DNA of 5,896 nt from an uncultured Clostridia bacterium (GCA_947626485.1 CANQSG010000124.1:1-5896); one strand, 5' to 3'. Shown: positions 1 through 4,941, numbered from the stretch's first letter. Made by a program: numbers and translations. The notes: generated by a model from the sequence alone, not told the origin.

Positions 1-291
1 TCGACCCCGACGGAGGAAGCCCTGCTTTCCGCCGGGGTCGACCTTGCGGCGGACGTGTTGAAGGTCGGGCACCACGGCAGCGACTCCTCCTCGTCCGAGG
101 CGTTTCTGCGCGCCGTCCGCCCGAAATGCGCCGCCATCTCCTGCGGCGAGGGCAACTCGTATAACCACCCGCACGACGAGCCCCTCGAGCGCCTTTCCCG
201 CCTGCACGCGACGGTCTACCGCACCGACCTGCAGGGCGACCTGACCTTTTACCCCATCCCCGGCGGCGTCGCCGTTACAACCGAAAAATAA
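1..291 (+). CDS. ComEC/Rec2-type metallo-beta-lactamase-fold protein, C-terminal fragment
   Basis: Ninety-six residues are visible, open from the first base and ending at TAA 289-291; the start lies outside the window. The segment LKVGHHGSDSSS (residues 20-31), the later ISCGEGNSYNHPH (46-58) and YRTDLQGDLTF (73-83) form the familiar C-terminal end of the metallo-beta-lactamase domain found in ComEC and in stand-alone ComEC-related hydrolases. H24/H25 and H56 are the likely metal-site region residues. In ComEC this domain is attached to a DNA-uptake channel and is thought to degrade the non-transported strand; stand-alone versions are secreted or membrane-anchored hydrolases of uncertain substrate. 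Because the N-terminal part is missing, the two cannot be separated here, so no gene symbol is given. It is followed by a terminator and converges with the DUF378 gene. Confidence 0.88.
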   Translation, partial: STPTEEALLSAGVDLAADVLKVGHHGSDSSSSEAFLRAVRPKCAAISCGEGNSYNHPHDEPLERLSRLHATVYRTDLQGDLTFYPIPGGVAVTTEK

Positions 292-306
292 GGAAATTAT
301 AAAATG

Positions 307-345
307 AAAAACGGACCGGATAAATACCCGATCCGTTTCTTTTTT
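307..345. terminator. Bidirectional rho-independent terminator between convergent genes
   Basis: Arm AAACGGA (309-315) pairs with TCCGTTT (332-338); after one C-A mismatch a further 3 bp (317-319 with 328-330) close an 8-nt loop. On the plus strand a T-rich run follows (336-345), ending the ComEC-like transcript. On the minus strand the run TTTTTCATTTT follows, so the same hairpin can end the DUF378 transcript. It begins about 18 bases after the upstream stop codon. Confidence 0.82.
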
Positions 346-368
346 CGGCGAGCGAAATTCCCTCGCCG
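346..368. other. Second inverted repeat beside the terminator
   Basis: CGGCGAG (346-352) and CTCGCCG (362-368) form a perfect 7-bp stem with a 9-nt loop. It directly follows the U-tract of the main terminator and precedes the DUF378 stop codon as read on the plus strand. Neither side carries its own T-run in the correct orientation. In the minus-strand transcript it lies upstream of the main terminator hairpin and could protect the 3' end or help pausing. Its function is inferred. Confidence 0.45.
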
Positions 369-383
369 CGTCTGCCTGCGGCC

Positions 384-596
384 TTAGTCCGCGTGATCGA
401 CAATGTGCTCGCGGTCGCGGAACAGCAGGGAAATGCACCACACGCCTGCCAGCGCGACAACGGTGTAAAGGATGCGGCTGACGATGGAATCCATGCCGCC
501 GAACATCCAGGCGATGATGTCGAACTGGAACAGGCCGATGCTGCCCCAGTTCAGCGAGCCGAGGATCACCAGCAAAAGACAGATTCGGTCAAACAT
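384..596 (-). CDS. DUF378 family small membrane protein
   Basis: The 70-residue product matches the DUF378 (YuzA-like) pattern in length and sequence. It opens with a hydrophobic helix containing the hallmark LGSLNWGSIGLFQFD (about residues 12-26). It continues with a short segment, WMFGGMDSIVSRILY, and a second helix, TVVALAGVWCISLLF (45-59), ending in a charged tail, RDREHIVDHAD. Two transmembrane helices are therefore expected in the cytoplasmic membrane. The family is common in Firmicutes and has no established function. A good ribosome binding site AAAAGGAGT (606-614) lies 9 bases before the ATG. The gene follows the permease terminator, so it is probably transcribed on its own, but no convincing promoter was found in 597-690. 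Confidence 0.88.
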   Translation of the reverse strand: MFDRICLLLVILGSLNWGSIGLFQFDIIAWMFGGMDSIVSRILYTVVALAGVWCISLLFRDREHIVDHAD

Positions 597-691
597 TTTT
601 TCTCAACTCCTTTTGTTGTTCGCAGGTAGCATTCCCGCCGCAAACGCACATTATTCGCCCCAAAATCGCCGCAACCCCGGAAAATTCTGCC

Positions 692-724
692 AAAAAAGGG
701 CGCGACCGCCCGCCGCACCCTTTG
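692..724 (-). terminator. Rho-independent terminator after the ABC exporter
   Basis: Read on the minus strand, AAAGGG (723-718) pairs with CCCTTT (700-695), followed by a mismatch and three more GC pairs (716-714 with 704-702) around a 9-nt loop. Six Ts (697-692) complete the structure. It starts about 19 bases after the permease stop codon and separates the exporter from the downstream DUF378 gene. Confidence 0.75.
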
Positions 725-742
725 TTTTCAGAAAAAACCGAT

Positions 743-1648
743 TTATCCCGCCTCGCGCGCACTGTTTCGCAGGTGGTGAAGCAGGAGATAAACGCCGAGC
801 AGAACGGCGACGCTCCCGCCGAGGATCAGATACATGGACGAAATGCCAACTTGATGTCCGAAAAAGTACAGGTTGCAGTCCAGCGCGTCCTTTAACTGCT
901 CTGTGACGGCTGCGGGGACGCCCTGCCGGTTCATTTCGGCGAGCACGCCGCGCATCGCGTGGTTGCGGACGAGCGCGGTTCCGTAGGTCCCCGGCAGGAA
1001 GGAGAGGGCTTTTTGCAGCCCCGACCCGAAGGAGGAGATCGGCATATACGCTCCGCACAGGAAGCCGTACCCCGCGCTGACGATGGTGCCGACCGCCGAA
1101 ATTTGCCCCTGCGTCGAGAAAAACAGGTTGAGGATCGAGGAAAGCGCCGTCCCGAACAGGGCGAGCAGCAGGACGTCGAGGAAGAGCAGCAGCACATCCG
1201 CCGCCGACAGATACCACCCCGCCAGCGCGACGTAGGCGAGGCAGACGCCCGTCGCCGTGAAGCAGATCGTGAGGGTGCAGACCAGCGCGGCGAGATAATA
1301 ACTCATCGAAAGCAGCGCGGGGCGCACCGGGGAGATTTTCAAATCCCGCACGGTGCCGTTCGCCTTGTCCTGCACGCTCAAAAAGTTGGCGCAAAAGGCG
1401 ACCGTCACGCAGGACACCGCGAGGATCGACGAGATCAGCTGCCCGCTCACAAGCCCGTCGATCAGGCGGTCGGAAAGCGGAAGCGACGCCGGCAGCCGGG
1501 GCGCGACGCTGTCGCGGTAGACGTTGCCGAGGAACGTCACGTACAGCACGAGCAGGATCGCCGGCGTGATCAAAGAGGTCAGAAACATGCCCTTGTCCTT
1601 GAAAAACAGCTTGATGTTGCGCTTCGTCAGAACGGCAGCCGCATTCAT
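743..1648 (-). CDS. ABC-2 type exporter permease (DrrB-like)
   Basis: A 301-residue integral membrane protein with the usual ABC-2 permease layout. A basic cytoplasmic start with KRNIKLFFKDKG (9-20) is followed by predicted membrane segments at about 21-41, 70-90, 112-140, 150-176, 180-204 and 270-292. A large external loop lies between helices 5 and 6 (about 205-268). The region SVQDKANGTVRDLKISPVRP (91-110) between helices 2 and 3 is the conserved cytoplasmic segment of this family, which contacts the ATPase. The start codon overlaps the ATPase stop codon as ATGA, with GGAGGTG (1656-1662) 7 bases upstream, so translation is probably coupled. With the neighbouring ATPase it should form a dimeric exporter in the cytoplasmic membrane. 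Substrates of this family include drugs, peptides, lipids and polysaccharides; nothing here fixes which one. Confidence 0.9.
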   Translation of the reverse strand: MNAAAVLTKRNIKLFFKDKGMFLTSLITPAILLVLYVTFLGNVYRDSVAPRLPASLPLSDRLIDGLVSGQLISSILAVSCVTVAFCANFLSVQDKANGTVRDLKISPVRPALLSMSYYLAALVCTLTICFTATGVCLAYVALAGWYLSAADVLLLFLDVLLLALFGTALSSILNLFFSTQGQISAVGTIVSAGYGFLCGAYMPISSFGSGLQKALSFLPGTYGTALVRNHAMRGVLAEMNRQGVPAAVTEQLKDALDCNLYFFGHQVGISSMYLILGGSVAVLLGVYLLLHHLRNSAREAG

Positions 1649-2559
1649 TCCCGTTCACCTCCGGTCAGCTTTTTCCCGGTGACGGCTAAAAAGACGTCGT
1701 CCATTTTTCCCTTCGTGATCTCATAATCCGCGAAGACGTCGGGGTGCTGCAAAATCAGCTGCGTCGCCGCCTTTGTGTTCGGGACAAACAGGCGAAACGC
1801 GTCTTTTGTCGGCTCGTATGCCGTCCCGAGGCATTTCACCTGCGCCTCGCTTACCCCGTAGAGCGTGATATAGTCCCCGGTGTAGGCATTTTTGAGCGCG
1901 AGCGGCGTCCCCTGTGCGGCGATTTTTCCGCTGTCGAGCAGGACGACGTTGTCCGCTTCGGCGGCCTCCTCCATGTAGTGCGTCGTCAGAAAGACGGTCA
2001 TGTTCTCGGTCTTGCGAAGGGAAGAGACGACGTCCCAGAGGTTTTTGCGCGTCTGCGGGTCGAGCCCCGTCGTCGGCTCGTCGAGAATCAGGATCTTCGG
2101 GCTGTGAAACAGCGCGCGGGCGATGTCGATCCGCCGGCGCTGTCCGCCCGAGAGCTTGCCGACCGTCCGCTTTAAAAGCTCCCCGAACCCGAGCAGCTCG
2201 GAAAGCACGGCGAGCCGTTCGCGGAAGGCGTTCCCGACGATCCCGTACAGCGCGGCGCGACTTTCGAGGTTGTCATAAACGGACAGCGCCGCGTCCAGAA
2301 CGGAATTCTGAAAAACGACGCCGAGCTTCCGCTTGATCGCAACCGGGTCGCGGTCGAGGTCGTGCCCGTCGATGATGACCTCGCCGCTGTCCTTCGACAG
2401 CTGCCCGCACAGAATGTTGATGGTCGTCGATTTGCCCGCGCCGTTGATGCCGAGAAAGGCAAAGAGCTCGCCCTCGCGCACGTCGAAGCTCAAATCCTGC
2501 ACGGCCTTGACGTCGCGATAGCTTTTGTTCAGGTGCCGAATCTGAATCACGTGTTCCAT
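1645..2559 (-). CDS. ABC exporter ATP-binding protein (DrrA/CcmA-like)
   Basis: A complete 304-residue nucleotide-binding protein. Walker A is GINGAGKST (37-45), the Q-loop glutamine is Q84, the signature LSGGQ is at 136-140, Walker B is ILILDEP (156-162), the D-loop is GLD (165-167) and the switch histidine is H194. All catalytic elements are intact. The extension after about residue 225, ending in MDDVFLAVTGKKL, is typical of the DrrA-type drug and lipid exporter ATPases, which work with a separate ABC-2 permease. That partner is encoded immediately downstream with an ATGA overlap. The start ATG follows AAGGAGA by about 7 bases. A terminator hairpin lies between this gene and the glycosyltransferase upstream, leaving only 36 bases and no visible promoter. 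Expression must come from read-through or from a promoter inside the glycosyltransferase gene. Confidence 0.95.
   Translation of the reverse strand: MEHVIQIRHLNKSYRDVKAVQDLSFDVREGELFAFLGINGAGKSTTINILCGQLSKDSGEVIIDGHDLDRDPVAIKRKLGVVFQNSVLDAALSVYDNLESRAALYGIVGNAFRERLAVLSELLGFGELLKRTVGKLSGGQRRRIDIARALFHSPKILILDEPTTGLDPQTRKNLWDVVSSLRKTENMTVFLTTHYMEEAAEADNVVLLDSGKIAAQGTPLALKNAYTGDYITLYGVSEAQVKCLGTAYEPTKDAFRLFVPNTKAATQLILQHPDVFADYEITKGKMDDVFLAVTGKKLTGGERE
1656..1662 (-). promoter_or_regulatory. Ribosome binding site of the permease, inside the ATPase gene
   Basis: GGAGGTG forms the Gly300-Gly301 codons of the ATPase and lies 7 bases before the permease ATG. Together with the ATGA stop/start overlap it supports translational coupling of the two subunits and fixes the permease start. 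Confidence 0.85.
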
Positions 2560-2577
2560 CTGCGTTTCTCCTTCGCG

Positions 2578-2613
2578 AAAAAAGCCCGCACGGCGTTATT
2601 TCTTGCTGCGGGC
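2578..2613 (-). terminator. Terminator hairpin spanning the glycosyltransferase stop, upstream of the ATPase
   Basis: On the minus strand GCCCGCA (2613-2607) pairs perfectly with TGCGGGC (2590-2584) and is followed by six Ts (2583-2578). The 16-nt loop contains the glycosyltransferase TAA stop. The first arm lies in the codons for the final Ala-Arg-Ser residues, so a ribosome finishing that gene would cover it. The ATPase Shine-Dalgarno site begins about 4 bases after the U-tract. It may act as a partial terminator or a polarity device that sets exporter levels below glycosyltransferase levels; that role is inferred. Confidence 0.72.
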
Positions 2614-3774
2614 AAAGCGCTCGACGACCGTCTCGTATCGTTGATAGGCGGCCGTGATGGAATCCTCCCAGGAGAGATAGACCTTTTCGGCAGCCGCCTT
2701 GCCGAGCCGCTGCAGGCAGTCGGGCGCGTTTGCCGCCTCGACGATTTTCTGCGCGCAGCTTTCCACGGTTTCCTCGGCGAGCAGCCCCGAAACGCCGTCG
2801 GTCACACCCTCCGCCGCGCAGCTGCCCCGCACCAGCAGGGAAGCGCAGTCGCAGGCTGCCGCCTCCTTGACGACCAGCCCCGAGGTGTCGTAGGTCGAGG
2901 GAAACAGAAAGAGGTTCGCGCGGCTGTAAAAGGCGCGCAGCCGCTCCCGGTCGTAGACCGCGCCGGTGAAGATCAGCCGGTCGGCAAGCCCGATCTCGCG
3001 GGCGTAATGCTCGACGGCAGGCCGGTCGGGCCCGTCGCCGACAAACAGCGCCCGGAAGGCGATCCCCGCCGCCGCGACCTCGCGCAGCGTGTCAAGGATC
3101 AGCTTGAGGTTTTTGTACCACATCATCCGCCCGACAAACAGGAAAATGCGCTCCCCCGGCTCGAGTTGGTACATCCGTTCGATCTCCTCGACCCGCGCCG
3201 GCTCGGCTCTGCCCCTGCGGAAATCGGTGCCGTTCGGCATGACGACGACGTCGCCGTGATACCCGATGTTGCGCAGGCTCTCGACGGCGCCCTGCGAGAC
3301 CGCCCAGACCTCGTCGGCAAAGCCGATGTTGCGCAGCACAAAGCGGCGGCAAAGCTTGTTGAAATGGCGGTTCGTGATGTATCGGTCGAGGTCGACGTCA
3401 AATTTGGTGTGATAGGTAAAAACGATCGGCTTTTTGCTGCGCTTCGGACCGAGCGTCACCTCGTGCGCGAGCACCGCCGTAGCGAAGGGGCAGTGCACGT
3501 GCAGCAGGTCGAACTGCTTGTTTTTGAGCTCGGTCACCGTGACGGGGGAGAAGGGATTGCCCACGCGATAGGGCATCTGCCCGCCGAAATGCAGGGAAGC
3601 GAAGCGGAAAACCTCGAAGGGGTAGTGATCGACGACGTTGGGATATTTCGGCGTGACGACGACGGCGCGCCCGAACCGCGCGTTGATGACCTGCGCGTAA
3701 TTGAGCACGGCGTTGGCGACGCCGTCGATAGTGGGGGGAAACGAATCGTTGAACAATCCGACCTTCAGCTCCAT
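2596..3774 (-). CDS. Family 4 glycosyltransferase (GT-B fold)
   Basis: A 392-residue two-domain GT-B enzyme that transfers a sugar from a nucleotide donor to a lipid, glycan or other acceptor at the inner face of the membrane. The N-terminal acceptor domain starts with DSFPPTIDGVAN (10-21), which contains the glycine-rich loop. It also has LHVHCPF (91-97) and YHTKFD (121-126). The C-terminal donor domain has FVGRMMWYKN (213-222), with R216 and K221 at the usual phosphate-binding positions, and VGDGPD (245-250). The EX7E-like motif reads D296 to E304 in YDTSGLVVKEA, so aspartate replaces the first glutamate. The style resembles the diacylglycerol glucosyltransferases and other GT4 enzymes of Firmicutes, but the acceptor cannot be read from the sequence. 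The ATG follows AAAAGGAGG with 7-base spacing, and a near-consensus promoter lies just upstream. No membrane helix is evident, so peripheral membrane attachment is likely. Confidence 0.92.
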   Translation of the reverse strand: MELKVGLFNDSFPPTIDGVANAVLNYAQVINARFGRAVVVTPKYPNVVDHYPFEVFRFASLHFGGQMPYRVGNPFSPVTVTELKNKQFDLLHVHCPFATAVLAHEVTLGPKRSKKPIVFTYHTKFDVDLDRYITNRHFNKLCRRFVLRNIGFADEVWAVSQGAVESLRNIGYHGDVVVMPNGTDFRRGRAEPARVEEIERMYQLEPGERIFLFVGRMMWYKNLKLILDTLREVAAAGIAFRALFVGDGPDRPAVEHYAREIGLADRLIFTGAVYDRERLRAFYSRANLFLFPSTYDTSGLVVKEAAACDCASLLVRGSCAAEGVTDGVSGLLAEETVESCAQKIVEAANAPDCLQRLGKAAAEKVYLSWEDSITAAYQRYETVVERFARSKK

Positions 3775-3809
3775 GCGACCGCCTCCTTTTCGATGAATTT
3801 CACCCTTTT

Positions 3810-3838
3810 ATTATACGGTTTGCGCGCGCGTAAGTCAA
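3810..3838 (-). promoter_or_regulatory. Sigma-A promoter of the glycosyltransferase
   Basis: On the minus strand a -35 box TTGACT (3838-3833) and a perfect -10 box TATAAT (3815-3810) are separated by 17 bp. Transcription should start near 3803, giving a leader of about 28 bases that contains the AAAAGGAGG site. Match and spacing are close to the housekeeping consensus, so strong vegetative expression is expected. The spacer contains a 12-bp alternating purine-pyrimidine stretch (3821-3832). Confidence 0.88.
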
Positions 3839-3839
3839 G

Positions 3840-3872
3840 AAAAAAGGCGCCTTCCCGAACCGGAAAGACGCC
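3840..3872 (-). terminator. Rho-independent terminator of the SASP gene
   Basis: On the minus strand GGCGTCTTTCCG (3872-3861) pairs with CGGGAAGGCGCC (3857-3846), a 12-bp stem with two G-T wobbles and a tight 3-nt loop. It is followed by six Ts (3845-3840). It begins about 16 bases after the SASP stop codon and separates SASP transcription from the glycosyltransferase promoter. Confidence 0.9.
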
Positions 3873-3888
3873 CCGAATCCAGCATCGC

Positions 3889-4077
3889 TTATTTCATGCT
3901 GTTTTCGTAGGATTCGATCATCTTCTTGACCATCTGGCCGCCGACGGAACCGGCCTGCTTCGAGGTCAGATCGCCGTTGTAACCCTGCTTGAGGTTCACG
4001 CCGACTTCGCTCGCAGCCTCCATCTTGAACCGATTGAGCGCCTCACGCGCCTCCGGCACAACATTCTTGTTCGACAT
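3889..4077 (-). CDS. Alpha/beta-type small acid-soluble spore protein (SASP)
   Basis: A 62-residue protein that coats and protects DNA in the forespore and is degraded by the germination protease GPR after germination. The family blocks are clear: ALNRFKMEAASEVGVNL (13-29), containing the GPR recognition region with probable cleavage after E24, and then the DNA-binding block AGSVGGQMVKKMIE (42-55). The intervening GYNGDLTSK (32-40) is typical of clostridial members; Bacillus proteins usually have a shorter loop and FGV where this one has VGV. I place the start at the ATG at 4077 because AAGGAGTG (4087-4094) lies 9 bases before it. An in-frame ATG at 4101 would put that ribosome binding site inside the coding region and adds eight residues that do not look like SASP. 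The gene stands alone between its own terminator and a possible sporulation promoter. Confidence 0.95.
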   Translation of the reverse strand: MSNKNVVPEAREALNRFKMEAASEVGVNLKQGYNGDLTSKQAGSVGGQMVKKMIESYENSMK

Positions 4078-4086
4078 TTCAACTTT

Positions 4087-4094
4087 CACTCCTT
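4087..4094 (-). promoter_or_regulatory. Ribosome binding site that fixes the SASP start
   Basis: AAGGAGTG lies 9 bases upstream of the ATG at 4077-4075. No comparable site precedes the longer in-frame ATG at 4101, which favours the 62-residue product. Confidence 0.85.
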
Positions 4095-4121
4095 CATTCA
4101 CGTTTTCGTTTGCGTTTGCAG

Positions 4122-4153
4122 TAGTATTTTGTGAGAAACAAAACCGATTATGA
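4122..4153 (-). promoter_or_regulatory. Possible forespore (sigma-G) promoter of the SASP gene
   Basis: SASP genes are characteristically transcribed by sigma-G, whose boxes are roughly GHATR and CATNNTA with 17-18 bp between them. On the minus strand TCATA (4153-4149) is followed after 17 bp by CAAAATA (4131-4125), each one base from consensus. The overlapping AATACTA (4128-4122) is also one base off but would have a 20-bp spacer. The expectation from the gene family raises confidence; the boxes alone are modest. Confidence 0.42.
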
Positions 4154-4310
4154 AATCCAATTTTAAGAATTTTTGTCTTTTTCTGGCGGACGGAAATTTC
4201 GGGTCAAAATAAATTCCGTATCGTGCGCCTGCCTCGCTTTTTTAAAAAAGAACATTATAATAAGACGTCGCGGCGGCAATCGTGCCTTTCCGTAAATCTC
4301 GATTTTTCCC

Positions 4311-4339
4311 GTCTAATCCGCTCCCGCCCGGGCATACTA
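4311..4339 (+). promoter_or_regulatory. Candidate sigma-G/sigma-F promoter of the unknown gene
   Basis: The -10 box CATACTA (4333-4339) is an exact match to the forespore pattern CATNNTA. The -35 candidate GTCTA (4311-4315) matches GHATR at four of five positions, with a 17-bp spacer. Transcription would begin near 4346, leaving a leader of about 27 bases with the ribosome binding site. A sigma-A reading (TACTAT with TCTAAT upstream) is much poorer. A free TATAAT at 4256-4261 is an alternative but has no -35 partner. Confidence 0.5.
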
Positions 4340-4360
4340 TGGATAACTGTACTTTGTGCG

Positions 4361-4367
4361 GGAGGGG
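4361..4367 (+). promoter_or_regulatory. Ribosome binding site that fixes the GTG start at 4373
   Basis: GGAGGGG ends 5 bases before GTG 4373-4375. The upstream in-frame GTG at 4223 has no such site, and the region between them lies across the candidate promoter, so the shorter product is preferred. Confidence 0.75.
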
Positions 4368-4372
4368 TTTTG

Positions 4373-4891
4373 GTGCATACGGTTGTTTTGTTCAGCGAGC
4401 CGGAAAATCCGGTGCTCGCGCAGGTGCTCGGAGTGTTCGGGCGGCTGGGGGCGACGGTGGTCTCGCCTTCTCGGGTGCGGCAGGGCGACGGGGCGCTGAC
4501 CGTCGTTTACCAGCCGCATTACACGGCGCTTGCCGCCGACGCCGGGATCGCGCTGTTTCTCAATCAGGCGCCGCTCGACCGGCTGCCGCGGCTGCCCGAG
4601 GACTTCTTCGGCGTCTGCGATTCGTCCAACCGCTGGGCGCTGCGGGCGCTGATGGCGGGCGGCTGCCGGACGCTGACGAGCGGCATGGGCTCGCGCGACA
4701 CGCTGACCTGCTCGAGCCTTTCGGACACGGCGGCGGTGCTCAGCCTCCGGCGCCGGGCGGCCTTGCCGGGCAGCGCCGCCGTCGAGCCGGGCGACTTTCC
4801 CGTCCGCCTTGCAAGCCCCTACGAGCCCGCCTGCATCCTCGCCGCCGGTGCCGTGACGCTGCTGACCGGAAAACTGCCCGAATGCTTTTAA
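4373..4891 (+). CDS. Protein of unknown function, 172 residues
   Basis: I do not recognise a named family with confidence. With the GTG start the protein begins HTVVLFSEPENPVLAQVLGVF, suggesting an alpha/beta-type first strand, and has no signal peptide or clear membrane helix, so it is probably cytoplasmic. Distinctive segments are FGVCDSSNRWALRALMAGGC (79-98), then TSGMGSRDTLTCSSLSD (102-118), and near the end EPGDFPVRLASPYEPACILA (138-157). Similar blocks (a CGMS-type SKDT motif, then EP-E-PVRL-RP) occur, as I recall, in hypothetical proteins of other Clostridia with a faint resemblance to Mur-ligase-like domains; that recollection is untested. Cysteines at 82, 98, 113, 154 and 171 are notable for a small protein. 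The gene has a candidate forespore promoter, lies divergent to a SASP gene, and ends at a strong terminator, so it is probably a single-gene unit linked to sporulation. Confidence 0.75.
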   Translation: MHTVVLFSEPENPVLAQVLGVFGRLGATVVSPSRVRQGDGALTVVYQPHYTALAADAGIALFLNQAPLDRLPRLPEDFFGVCDSSNRWALRALMAGGCRTLTSGMGSRDTLTCSSLSDTAAVLSLRRRAALPGSAAVEPGDFPVRLASPYEPACILAAGAVTLLTGKLPECF

Positions 4892-4898
4892 GCAAACG

Positions 4899-4927
4899 AA
4901 AACCCGCCGACAAAGGGCGGGTTTTTT
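4899..4927 (+). terminator. Strong rho-independent terminator, possibly bidirectional
   Basis: AAAACCCGCC (4899-4908) pairs perfectly with GGCGGGTTTT (4916-4925) around a 7-nt loop, and the T-run extends to 4927. It begins 7 bases after the stop codon of the unknown gene. The A-rich 5' side gives a short T-run on the minus strand, so it can also serve the convergent DUF5696-like gene, whose stop codon is at 4942. Confidence 0.93.
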
Positions 4928-4941
4928 GCGCGGGGAAGGCG

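Larger units (their letters stand above)
4078..4372. other. Divergent intergenic region, AT-richer than its surroundings
   Basis: No gene is supported in this stretch between the divergent SASP and unknown genes. It contains the SASP ribosome binding site, possible forespore promoters facing each way, and an AT-rich tract at about 4139-4262. That tract includes a perfect 14-bp palindrome, CTTTTTTAAAAAAG (4237-4250), and a self-complementary ATTATAAT (4254-4261). A TATAAT at 4256-4261 has no acceptable -35 box at normal distance on either strand. The open frame running from 4223 into the downstream gene lacks a ribosome binding site at its start and is not taken as coding. Confidence 0.6.

Noticed and set aside
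615..690. Possible sigma-A promoter for the DUF378 gene (AATAAT preceded by TTGCGG on the minus strand)
   Set aside because: The boxes are only 13 bp apart, and no alternative pair has acceptable spacing and match. A promoter is expected here but cannot be placed.
472..906. A 144-codon frame on the plus strand across the DUF378 upstream region
   Set aside because: It is antisense to DUF378 and to the permease 3' end, crosses the terminator, and reads as low-complexity Arg/Pro-rich sequence.
651..1658. A 335-codon frame on the minus strand overlapping the permease
   Set aside because: It shares the region of the permease in a different frame, lacks hydrophobic segments and runs through the terminator. 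The permease frame has clear membrane helices and a ribosome binding site.
2600..2760. A promoter for the ATPase within the 3' end of the glycosyltransferase gene
   Set aside because: Only weak -10-like strings such as TATCAA were seen, without a matching -35 box. It remains possible but is not supported.
2362..4134. A 590-codon open frame on the plus strand
   Set aside because: It runs antisense across the whole glycosyltransferase gene, the SASP gene and their intergenic signals, and has no ribosome binding site. It results from high GC third positions on the opposite strand, and its translation is rich in Arg, Ala and Asp without recognisable domains.
4223..4372. N-terminal extension of the unknown protein with a hydrophobic stretch ILWITVLCAGGVLVHTVVLF
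   Set aside because: It could pass for a signal anchor, but the frame start lacks a ribosome binding site. The stretch is produced by translating the candidate promoter and the Shine-Dalgarno site GGAGGGG.
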